In this document: piece after piece, positions 5,573 through 10,802 of the stretch
Numbering within the stretch: position 1 is the stretch's first letter
How the letters are laid out: every line of letters starts with the position of its first letter
From: Proteobacteria bacterium CAG:495
GTDB lineage: Bacteria > Pseudomonadota > Alphaproteobacteria > RF32 > CAG-239
Direction of reading: 5' to 3'
Assembly (NCBI GenBank): GCA_000432275.1
Contig: HF995309.1
Coordinates: 1 to 10,802 of the forward strand
Length of the DNA stretch: 10,802 nt
Notes under the pieces: model-generated
Seen by the model: the letters and a program-made list of their open reading frames with translations, nothing else
Databases searched by the model: none
What the model was told of the DNA's origin: nothing
Position numbers and translations under genes: made by a program

Positions 5573-6556
5573 ATGAAAGAGTTGAGCAATGCGGAAAAAC
5601 AATTGGTTTTTCAAATGGAAAATTGGGCGACTTATCGCTACGAAGACGGAACACTGATGAGTTATAATTCTATCAGCGGTCGTGTTGAGCCGGTGAAGAG
5701 TTTTAATTTGGACTCATTTATTTATTTTGATGCGCTGTTGTTGTTTGGCGGTTATGTCAGACCAGCCAAATACGCCGCTATCATTATGCACTGTTTTGAA
5801 AGCCGCTTCGGATTTTATCCCGAGCTGTTACTGGTTGGCGGCGCTCCCAACAAAGGTCAACAAACGACCCGGCCCGAAAACGAGAATTATGAGGATATTC
5901 TGATTCAATTCGGTTTTCCTGACTATGTGGTAAAAAAGAACCATATAGAATGCACCAGCAGAACGACAAAAGAGAATATCTCGGAGATTGTTCGCGCGGT
6001 CAAGGGATCTGATAGGTTAAACGGTCTGGAGCGTCCTAAAATTGCGGTTGTTACCAATTCGGGGTATTCGCTGAGGGCGGCGCAGGAACTTTGCTTTATG
6101 CTGCCGGAATATGAATTTCTCTTTTTTGAGACGCCGATTGCGCCTGAAGAAGAGCGTTTATTCAACGTAGAACTTTACAGCGGTTATTACGTTGACATTA
6201 TTCTGGCCAGCTGTTGGCATTCTCTGAACCGGGATTCCTGGTATAATGAGCGTTTGGAATTGTCAGAATATAAACTGAGCCATGCGCCGACATATGAAAA
6301 TATCAGAAAACTGGCGGCAAAAGGGTATACTTATTATATGTATGACGATATGCTGCACCAACTGGGATTTTCTTCCGATGAAAGCTACAAGCTGCGTAAT
6401 CAGAGGAAAATAGAGATTAACGGGGTTGATCTTGACGGCAATAAAGTCGGTGAAGGCTTGCCCGGCGGTACGGAAATATTCCGGCCGGATTTGGTTAAAA
6501 AGTTTATCGAACAGACCAGTGAGGAATTTATCCGCAAGGGTATTGCCATTGGTTAA
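5573..6556 (+). CDS. DUF218/YdcF-like protein
   Basis: A 327-residue protein whose central part follows the DUF218 (YdcF/SanA/ElyC) pattern. It has a hydrophobic strand ending in Gly-Gly, ALLLFGG (54-60), then the helix with Arg63, a second strand LLLVGG (85-90), an acidic residue after it (Glu102 or Glu104), a conserved Thr/Asn-type helix start TSRTTKENI (128-136), and VVTNSGYSLRAA (159-170), which corresponds to the family's V-x-T-S-x-YH-x2-RA motif with Tyr replacing the usual His region. E. coli YdcF binds S-adenosylmethionine, and membrane members act in envelope polysaccharide handling; this one has no membrane span. The C-terminal 110 residues are an extra region, and GLPGGTEIF (295-303) is Gly-rich. 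The start has only a weak AAAG ribosome site. It is a single-gene unit with its own terminator. The function is unknown. Confidence 0.75.
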   Translation: MKELSNAEKQLVFQMENWATYRYEDGTLMSYNSISGRVEPVKSFNLDSFIYFDALLLFGGYVRPAKYAAIIMHCFESRFGFYPELLLVGGAPNKGQQTTRPENENYEDILIQFGFPDYVVKKNHIECTSRTTKENISEIVRAVKGSDRLNGLERPKIAVVTNSGYSLRAAQELCFMLPEYEFLFFETPIAPEEERLFNVELYSGYYVDIILASCWHSLNRDSWYNERLELSEYKLSHAPTYENIRKLAAKGYTYYMYDDMLHQLGFSSDESYKLRNQRKIEINGVDLDGNKVGEGLPGGTEIFRPDLVKKFIEQTSEEFIRKGIAIG

Positions 6557-6580
6557 TGTGTTTTCATAGTTACTAAGTTG

Positions 6581-6612
6581 AAAAGGGGCATACGTGAGTA
6601 TCCCCCTTTTTT
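6581..6612 (+). terminator. Rho-independent terminator of the DUF218 gene
   Basis: GGGG (6585-6588) with CCCC (6602-6605), then ATAC (6590-6593) with GTAT (6598-6601) around the loop GTGA, followed by T6 (6607-6612). An upstream A4 would pair with the T-tract. It lies about 25 bp after the stop. Confidence 0.85.
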
Positions 6613-6618
6613 ATTGCA

Positions 6619-6648
6619 CGGACGGTGTTTGACAGGCCGAAGCGTCCG
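6619..6648. repeat. Inverted repeat between two terminators
   Basis: CGGACG (6619-6624) and CGTCCG (6643-6648) are perfect 6-bp arms. The stretch between the DUF218 terminator and the infA terminator (about 70 bp) holds no ORF. A TTGACA (6629-6634) sits in the loop but has no matching -10. No function is assigned. Confidence 0.2.
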
Positions 6649-6680
6649 GAACTTTCTCTGAAACACTTTCGGAAGTATAA

Positions 6681-6715
6681 AAAAACCGCCGAAACGGCGG
6701 GGTGGTTTTTTTGTT
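6681..6715. terminator. Bidirectional terminator, mainly for infA
   Basis: CCGCCG (6686-6691) and CGGCGG (6695-6700) form a tight GC stem with a 3-nt loop. On the minus strand it is followed directly by T7, giving a textbook terminator for infA, whose stop lies about 44 bp upstream. On the plus strand a T7 run follows after GGTGG. Confidence 0.9.
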
Positions 6716-6722
6716 TTTTTGT

Positions 6723-6731
6723 GGGGGGGGG
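6723..6731. repeat. G9 homopolymer tract
   Basis: Nine consecutive G on the plus strand lie between the infA stop and its terminator. They sit in the 3' untranslated part of the infA mRNA, so slippage would not change a reading frame. Confidence 0.6.
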
Positions 6732-6743
6732 ATTAGGTGCGTA

Positions 6744-6965
6744 TTAGTCTTTGTGGCGGAAAGTAATTCGGCCTTTGGTTAGGTCGTAAGGGGTCATTTC
6801 GATGTCTACTTTATCGCCAACCATAACGCGGATGCGGAACTTGCGCATTTTACCGGCGGTGTGTGCCAAAATTTCGACGCCGTTTTCGAGTTTTACCCGG
6901 AACATGGCGTTGGGCAATTTTTCAATTACTTCACCGGTTAATTCAAGAAGTTCTTCTTTACTCAT
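6744..6965 (-). CDS. infA: Translation initiation factor IF-1
   Basis: IF-1 binds the 30S A site and helps IF-2 and IF-3 select the initiator tRNA. The 73-residue protein is a single S1-like OB fold of normal length (72 is typical). Its sequence is of alphaproteobacterial type: EVIEKLPNAMFRVKLENG (12-29), the basic block HTAGKMRKFRIRV (35-47) and the ending PYDLTKGRITFRHK (59-72). The start is the ATG at 6963-6965, preceded by AAAGGA at proper spacing. A longer in-frame extension up to 7031 would overlap the kinase gene and does not look like IF-1, so it is excluded. The gene begins 52 bp after the kinase stop on the same strand, either co-transcribed or driven by a weak promoter in that gap (TTGCCA-17-TATTAA, 7003-7031). 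A strong terminator follows. Confidence 0.97.
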   Translation of the reverse strand: MSKEELLELTGEVIEKLPNAMFRVKLENGVEILAHTAGKMRKFRIRVMVGDKVDIEMTPYDLTKGRITFRHKD

Positions 6966-7017
6966 AAAAAATTCCTTTATTTTCTCATTAAGATTGCAGA
7001 TATTAATATACCTAATA

Positions 7018-8703
7018 TTATTTTTTGGCAAGGTTTTTTATTGATGGAAAGGACAGGGTGAAGCAGCTTCCTTTTCCGAGGGTGCTGGTTACGCTGATGT
7101 TTCCGCCGAATTTTTCAACGATGGATTTGGAGATAGCCAGACCCAAGCCGGTTCCTTTGGTGCGTTCGCCGTTTCCCGAATCACTGAAAAAGGGTTCGAA
7201 AATGCGGTTTATGTTTTCTTTGGGGATGCCACTGCCGTTATCTTTGAAGGAGATGACGACACGGTCTTTTTTGTCTTGGGAGACTTTGATTTCCATATTG
7301 CCTCCGTTGTCCATCGCTTTGATGGCATTGAGTATCAGATTTATGGCAACCATTTTGAAATCTGCGGCATTGCCGAGGATGGTCAGATTCGGCGCAGCCG
7401 TTTCAAGCGAAATGCTGATGCCTTTGCTTTTGGCCTCAAAGTCCAGCAGGCCGATAACATCCTCCAAGGCACTGCGGCAGTCGATGTTTTGGGTGTCGTT
7501 TGGGTTGGTATGGGACAGTTTAAGCAAGCGTTCGGGAACCGCAATGCAGTCAACCAGCTCTTTGTAGATGAGTTCAAGATGTTTAAACGTTTCGTTATTT
7601 TCCGGTTTACAAACGCGAAACTTTTCCAGCAGACGCTCAACGATAATCCGCAATGCTCCCAGATGGTTTTTCATTTCGTGAGCGATTGAAGTTGATAAGA
7701 ATCCGAGGGAGGACAACTTTTGCTGATGTGAAAAGTTGATGTCGTCGCTGAGGTCCCGGATTGATTCCACAATATAGCGGCCCTTGTCGGAAATCAACGG
7801 GGCGGCATTGATGGAAAGATGACGGGTGGACGCATTTTTGAACTGTTGGATGACTTTGATGTTGGTTTTATTTTCGGTCAATATCTCATACAGCGGGCAG
7901 TTTATGGCTTTGTGGTCACAGGGCGCTTTGAGGCAGTGAGAGCTTTCGTAACAATGTTTGCAGCTTTTTCCCGTGGTTCCGACCTGTTTGAAGTAGGCTT
8001 TGTTGGCGATGATGATGTTGTAATTTTCATCAATCACGCGAATGCCGTCGGGAATGCTGTCAATCAGCGCCTGTAGAAACGCTTCCTGTTCCTTGACTTC
8101 AGAGATGACGTTTTGGAGATTGTCCAACATTTGGTTGAAGGTGATAATCAGGTAATCCAGCTCATCGGTGAATTTTGGCATATGTTCACGCTCAATCCTG
8201 ACGTTTAAGTTGCCTTCAGACACTTTTTGCGATACTGCGGATATTTTGTTTAAGGGAACGAGTATCCATCTGGTCATCAGGTATCCGAAGAGGAGAATGG
8301 CTAAAATGCTGAGGATGGAGCTGATGCCGAGGATTTTGACGCTTTCCTGAATGGCAGCGTAGCGTTCATCGTAATTTTTATTGAATTCGGCAATACGGCG
8401 CTGTTCATTATGAATCTGTTTCAGAAGAGAATTTTCGTTTTCCCCGAAAATTGCATCGGATTTGGTGTCGGCAGTAATGGAAACGCTTTTATTTTGGCGG
8501 ATGGCGTTCCGCAATTCGTTTGAAAGGTTGATATTTTGATACAAAAGGTCTATATATTGCTGGTTGCGCTGGATGTTAGAGCGTAATTCTTCCTGTATCC
8601 GGTTGCCGTAGACGATATAGAACGTGTAAATAAATATGAGCGAACTGATAATGAAAAAAAACAGGATACTGTAAATTATTTTTTTATTGAGGCTGACGAA
8701 CAT
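7018..8703 (-). CDS. Membrane sensor histidine kinase with HAMP and Cys-cluster PAS domain
   Basis: A 561-residue inner-membrane kinase. Order: TM1 (about 9-31), a periplasmic region of about 95 residues, TM2 (about 125-146), HAMP (about 147-200), a PAS-like domain (about 205-315), HisKA and HATPase. The phosphoacceptor is His342 in SIAHEMKNHLGALR (339-352). ATP-binding blocks are the N box NLILNAIKAM (455-464), G1 DNGSGIP (488-494), F box FEPFF (502-506) and G2 GTGLGLAIS (517-525); all are intact, so it should be active. The PAS-like region carries Cys248, 251, 257, 262 and 269 between residues 246 and 270, a pattern seen in PAS domains suspected of binding metal or sensing redox state. No response regulator is in the window. 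The start ATG has a weak ribosome site. infA lies 52 bp downstream. The signal is unknown. Confidence 0.93.
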   Translation of the reverse strand: MFVSLNKKIIYSILFFFIISSLIFIYTFYIVYGNRIQEELRSNIQRNQQYIDLLYQNINLSNELRNAIRQNKSVSITADTKSDAIFGENENSLLKQIHNEQRRIAEFNKNYDERYAAIQESVKILGISSILSILAILLFGYLMTRWILVPLNKISAVSQKVSEGNLNVRIEREHMPKFTDELDYLIITFNQMLDNLQNVISEVKEQEAFLQALIDSIPDGIRVIDENYNIIIANKAYFKQVGTTGKSCKHCYESSHCLKAPCDHKAINCPLYEILTENKTNIKVIQQFKNASTRHLSINAAPLISDKGRYIVESIRDLSDDINFSHQQKLSSLGFLSTSIAHEMKNHLGALRIIVERLLEKFRVCKPENNETFKHLELIYKELVDCIAVPERLLKLSHTNPNDTQNIDCRSALEDVIGLLDFEAKSKGISISLETAAPNLTILGNAADFKMVAINLILNAIKAMDNGGNMEIKVSQDKKDRVVISFKDNGSGIPKENINRIFEPFFSDSGNGERTKGTGLGLAISKSIVEKFGGNISVTSTLGKGSCFTLSFPSIKNLAKK

Positions 8704-8723
8704 GGGATTTCTCTGTCTGAGGA

Positions 8724-8759
8724 GCCGGAAGTCCGGCGTTGTTAGCTAATATTTAACAA
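8724..8759. promoter_or_regulatory. Divergent spacer with two inverted repeats
   Basis: The roughly 100-bp spacer between the kinase and the DUF1150 gene contains GCCGG-AAGT-CCGGC (8724-8737), which would form a hairpin in the kinase leader about 20 nt before its ATG, and TTGTTA (8739-8744) with TAACAA (8754-8759). No well-matched promoter pair was found for either gene; AT-rich -10-like boxes occur at 8759-8764 (minus) and 8784-8789 (plus). Confidence 0.3.
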
Positions 8760-8802
8760 TATAGCATTAAAGTGTTTCTAAATTATAAATAGAGTGGAAA
8801 AG

Positions 8803-9027
8803 ATGACCGAGAAAAAAGATTTAAGCGAATTGTCCCCCGAGTGTCTGCAAGAGATGAGCCTATGGAACGACGAAAACGTTGCCTTTATCAAACATGGCTT
8901 GTATGAGGGAAAATATATGTGGATGATTTACGGTGCTGACGGCGAACGCATCGCGGCAACCGACGACCGGGAGTTTGCCTTTATTGTGGCCAAGCAGAAT
9001 GATTTAGAGCCTTATAGTGTTCATTAA
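8803..9027 (+). CDS. DUF1150 family protein
   Basis: A small soluble protein of 74 residues. It shows the features of DUF1150, a short family found mainly in Alphaproteobacteria: a central ENVAFIK (24-30), an internal GADGERIA (44-51) matching the ADGTPLA-like block, DREFAFIVAKQ (55-65), and the diagnostic end DLEPYSVH (67-74), close to the family's DLEPVSVH. The function is unknown; in many alphaproteobacteria the gene sits beside a small heat-shock protein gene, but no Hsp20 gene is here. The ATG at 8803 is preferred, with GTGGA a few bases upstream as a weak ribosome site. An in-frame GTG at 8794 would add three residues. It is a single-gene unit diverging from the kinase and converging on ptsN. 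Confidence 0.85.
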   Translation: MTEKKDLSELSPECLQEMSLWNDENVAFIKHGLYEGKYMWMIYGADGERIAATDDREFAFIVAKQNDLEPYSVH

Positions 9028-9041
9028 GCGAATTTAAAATG

Positions 9042-9074
9042 AAAAAGAGGATGAAAAAATCATCCTCTTTTTTT
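9042..9074. terminator. Bidirectional rho-independent terminator
   Basis: A 13-bp stem (9042-9054 with 9060-9072) with core GAGGATGA/TCATCCTC and an A5 loop. A run of T follows on both strands. It serves the DUF1150 gene (stop 9027) and the convergent hpf-ptsN unit (stop 9088). Confidence 0.92.
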
Positions 9075-9087
9075 GTGCTTTTAAGCC

Positions 9088-9537
9088 TTATTCTTCGTTG
9101 TTCAGAAGAGCGTAGATTTCAACCGGGGTTGACATCTGACGCAGTTTACCGCACAAAGCTTCATCTTTTAAGATGCGGGACAATCTGGCCAGAGCCGTCA
9201 GATGATCGGCACCGCTGCCTTCCGGAGAAAGCAAGGCGAATACCAAATCGACCGGCTTGCCGTCAACGGCATCAAAATCCAAAGGAGATGCCAGCTGAGC
9301 AAAAACAGCCTGAACTTTATCCAGATTGGCAAAACGTCCGTGCGGAAGAGCCGTGCCGCCGCCAAAACCCGTAGAACCCAGATTTTCACGTTCCAGCAGC
9401 GTATCAAAAACGGTGCGTTCGTCAAGACCGGTGAGTTTAGCCGCCTGAGCGGCAATTTCCTGCAAAAGTTCACGTTTACTGTTAGCTTTAATGCCGATTA
9501 GCACATTTTTTTCGGTCATTATGTCAGAAATATTCAT
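9088..9537 (-). CDS. ptsN: PTS IIA-like nitrogen regulatory protein PtsN (EIIA-Ntr)
   Basis: The 149-residue EIIA domain of the nitrogen phosphotransferase system. It accepts phosphate from NPr and regulates potassium transport, stress and carbon-nitrogen balance rather than transporting sugar. The phosphorylated His is His66 in GGGTALPHGR (59-68), and ERENLGSTGFG (49-59) is the typical preceding block. The C-terminal part LLSPEGSGADHLTALARLSRI (102-122, core PEGSGADHL) also fits. Length matches E. coli PtsN (163) minus a short tail. The start MNISDIM fits the family; an in-frame Met7 is unlikely. The only upstream purine box is AAAGG about 12 nt away. It follows hpf by 27 bp, the classical hpf-ptsN order, though rpoN is not next to them here. 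A strong shared terminator follows. Confidence 0.95.
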   Translation of the reverse strand: MNISDIMTEKNVLIGIKANSKRELLQEIAAQAAKLTGLDERTVFDTLLERENLGSTGFGGGTALPHGRFANLDKVQAVFAQLASPLDFDAVDGKPVDLVFALLSPEGSGADHLTALARLSRILKDEALCGKLRQMSTPVEIYALLNNEE

Positions 9538-9564
9538 AAGCTTTATGCCTTTTGGTTGTTGATA

Positions 9565-10125
9565 TTAATTTTCTTTCGGTTCAACCCAGCCGATATTGCC
9601 GTCTTTGCGGCGATAAACCATACTGAACTTGCCGGAGGCGCTGTTTTTGAACATCAAAGCGCATTCGTTGTTCAAATCCATATACATAACAGCTTCGGAA
9701 ACGGTACAAACCGGAATGTTTGCTTCCAGCTCGGCAATTGTGAGAGGAGCATCATCGATATCGATTTCTTCGGCTTCTTCGTCAATGGAGAAAACGGCTT
9801 CATTGGCAATTTCGGCCAGACCGGTTTTGCCTTTGTGGTCATTTAATTTGGTTTTGTGACGACGCAGACGGGTTGCAATGTGTTCGTTGGCGTCATCAAA
9901 TGCAGAATAAGGGTCTCCGGCAGTACCGGTGCCTTTTAAAATGATGTTTTTAGCAGGATGAACTGTAACTTCGGCGTTGAAGTCGTCGCCCTCTTTAGTG
10001 AAGGAAACACTGCAGCTTACCGGGGCCGGAAAATATTTGTTAACTGCGTTCAAAACGTTTTCTTCAACATGTTTGCGGAGTCTGTCCCCGATATCAACTT
10101 GATTGCCTGATAATGTAATTTTCAT
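9565..10125 (-). CDS. hpf: Ribosome hibernation promoting factor, long form
   Basis: A 186-residue long HPF that binds the 30S decoding region and, through its C-terminal domain, joins 70S ribosomes into 100S dimers in starved cells. The N-terminal S30AE domain covers about 1-98 (MKITLSGNQVDIGDRLRKHV; DPYSAFDDANEHIATRLRRHK at 71-91, core AFDDANEHIATRLRRH). An acidic linker (about 108-128, EEAEEIDIDD) leads to the dimerisation domain (about 138-182), with SEAVMYMD (143-150) and VYRRKDGNIGWVEP (170-183). The ATG at 10123-10125 is chosen because AAGGA (10132-10136) precedes it at 6 nt and the protein then starts like the family; an ATG at 10140 has no such support. ptsN follows after 27 bp. One or two promoters lie upstream. 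Confidence 0.95.
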   Translation of the reverse strand: MKITLSGNQVDIGDRLRKHVEENVLNAVNKYFPAPVSCSVSFTKEGDDFNAEVTVHPAKNIILKGTGTAGDPYSAFDDANEHIATRLRRHKTKLNDHKGKTGLAEIANEAVFSIDEEAEEIDIDDAPLTIAELEANIPVCTVSEAVMYMDLNNECALMFKNSASGKFSMVYRRKDGNIGWVEPKEN

Positions 10126-10169
10126 GATTCTTCCTTGCATATAAAATTTAGTAAAACACTACAAAAAAC

Positions 10170-10198
10170 ATACTAATACCTTTTGATTTACTTTTCAA
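10170..10198 (-). promoter_or_regulatory. Proximal hpf promoter
   Basis: On the minus strand TTGAAA (10193-10198) and TAGTAT (10170-10175) are exactly 17 bp apart. The predicted start near 10163 gives a leader of about 38 nt before the hpf ATG. Confidence 0.5.
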
Positions 10199-10211
10199 TC
10201 TGAAAAGAGAG

Positions 10212-10238
10212 ATAATACCAAATTGGGCGAAAAGTCAA
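10212..10238 (-). promoter_or_regulatory. Possible distal hpf promoter
   Basis: TTGACT (10233-10238) and TATTAT (10212-10217) match the sigma70 hexamers well but are only 15 bp apart, which is short. It lies about 40 bp upstream of the proximal promoter, so hpf may have tandem promoters. Confidence 0.35.
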
Positions 10239-10273
10239 CATAAATTCTTGGCGGGAGGAAAACGCCGCCATAA

Positions 10274-10302
10274 GAAACCCCGGGTGTTCTGTCCGGGGTT
10301 TC
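10274..10302. terminator. Hairpin terminator after the Cys-rich gene
   Basis: GAAACCCCGG (10274-10283) and CCGGGGTTTC (10293-10302) form a perfect 10-bp stem with a 9-nt loop, about 45 bp past the stop of the Cys-rich gene. The T-tract on the minus strand is short (TTTCTTATGG). It separates this gene from hpf. Confidence 0.65.
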
Positions 10303-10347
10303 CTGTTTTATCCGATAAACGGATGTTTTCAGAATATCGTTTTTTTA

Positions 10348-10802
10348 TTAGCAACAGTACTCCAAATTGTAGGAGGAACATCCGAAGTCTTTGAATGTGC
10401 AGCGTTGTAGCGTTCCTCCTATACAAACGCCATTGTGGGTTTGAGAACACCGTCCTCGGTAACTTTCACATCCGCTTTCCTGACAACCGCAGGCTTCGCG
10501 TATATCATCCCAATATTTTCCGCTTGGGCAGGCGCATGCGGTACAACCGCCGCAGGAATTGGTAGCGGTACAGACTTGTCCTTTTCCACAGGATTTATTA
10601 GAACAGGTGCAGGTTCCGTTATAACAGTAGTAAGGAGATGTACACCCGCCGCAGCATTCGGAAGTGCTGATGCAGGAACCGTTGCATTCCTTTTTGCCGC
10701 TGGGGCAGACGCAAGATCCATTAGAACATACCTTGCCTCCAGAACAGGTAATACCGGCACAAGGATCACTTGTCACACAAGTTCCGTTAGAGCATTTCTT
10801 AC
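10348..10802 (-). CDS. Cysteine-rich repeat protein, 5' end outside the window
   Basis: The reading frame is open to the right edge, so only the C-terminal 150 or so residues are seen; GTG at 10776 is an internal Val codon rather than a start. About 30 of 150 residues are Cys. Short modules repeat: CSNGTC, CSNGSCVCPSGKKECNGSC, CYNGTCTC and CACPSGKYWDD, giving the EGF-like or disulfide-knot pattern C-x-NG-x-C-x-C. The protein ends in CSSYNLEYCC. Such proteins are usually exported and stabilised by disulfides; the signal peptide, if any, lies outside the window. No enzyme motif is visible. The final 50 residues (GCESYRGRC to the end) break the repeat pattern and may form a capping domain. The family was not identified; an adhesin or surface protein is a guess. 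It is followed by a hairpin terminator. Confidence 0.8.
   Translation of the reverse strand, partial: KKCSNGTCVTSDPCAGITCSGGKVCSNGSCVCPSGKKECNGSCISTSECCGGCTSPYYCYNGTCTCSNKSCGKGQVCTATNSCGGCTACACPSGKYWDDIREACGCQESGCESYRGRCSQTHNGVCIGGTLQRCTFKDFGCSSYNLEYCC

Noticed and set aside
6966..7031. N-terminal extension of IF-1 to a start at 7031
   Set aside because: It would make IF-1 22 residues longer than normal and overlap the kinase; the ATG at 6965 has AAAGGA and fits the family start.

Overview
The window looks like chromosomal DNA from an alphaproteobacterium. The evidence is an alphaproteobacterial-type IF-1, an M17 leucyl aminopeptidase, the hpf-ptsN pair, and a small DUF1150 protein, a family largely confined to Alphaproteobacteria. 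Coding regions are moderate in GC and spacers are AT-rich. A 20% cysteine repeat protein and several orphan genes hint at an uncultured host-associated lineage, but that is inference. No tRNA, rRNA, insertion sequence or CRISPR array was seen.

Layout. Bases 1-360 hold no recognised gene; they contain AT-rich palindromes, a possible short plus-strand transcript and a strong hairpin. Bases 361-483 (minus) encode an unannotated 40-residue hydrophobic peptide with its own promoter. Bases 600-3049 (minus) are a tightly overlapping operon: an orphan protein with an HNH-like motif, then a SUKH (SMI1/KNR4)-like protein, then the threonylcarbamoyl-AMP synthase Sua5/YwlC. pepA lies divergently at 3233-4696 and shares a bidirectional terminator with a minus-strand orphan (4730-5272) that has a good promoter and a long structured leader. 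A DUF218/YdcF-like gene follows at 5573-6556. Next come minus-strand infA (6744-6965) and, upstream of it, a membrane histidine kinase (7018-8703) with a cysteine-rich PAS-like domain. A DUF1150 gene (8803-9027) diverges from the kinase. The minus-strand hpf-ptsN pair (9088-10125) has one or two promoters. The right edge cuts a minus-strand gene for a cysteine-rich repeat protein.

How the genes work together. Most recognised genes are housekeeping: tRNA t6A modification, peptide turnover, translation initiation, ribosome hibernation and the nitrogen-type PTS. The accessory content is the HNH-like/SUKH pair, which resembles a nuclease-immunity arrangement fused by overlaps to a housekeeping gene; the hydrophobic micro-ORF facing a possible RNA across a shared terminator, which resembles a type I toxin-antitoxin layout; the cysteine-cluster kinase; and the cysteine-rich repeat protein. 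All functional ideas for these four are hypotheses.
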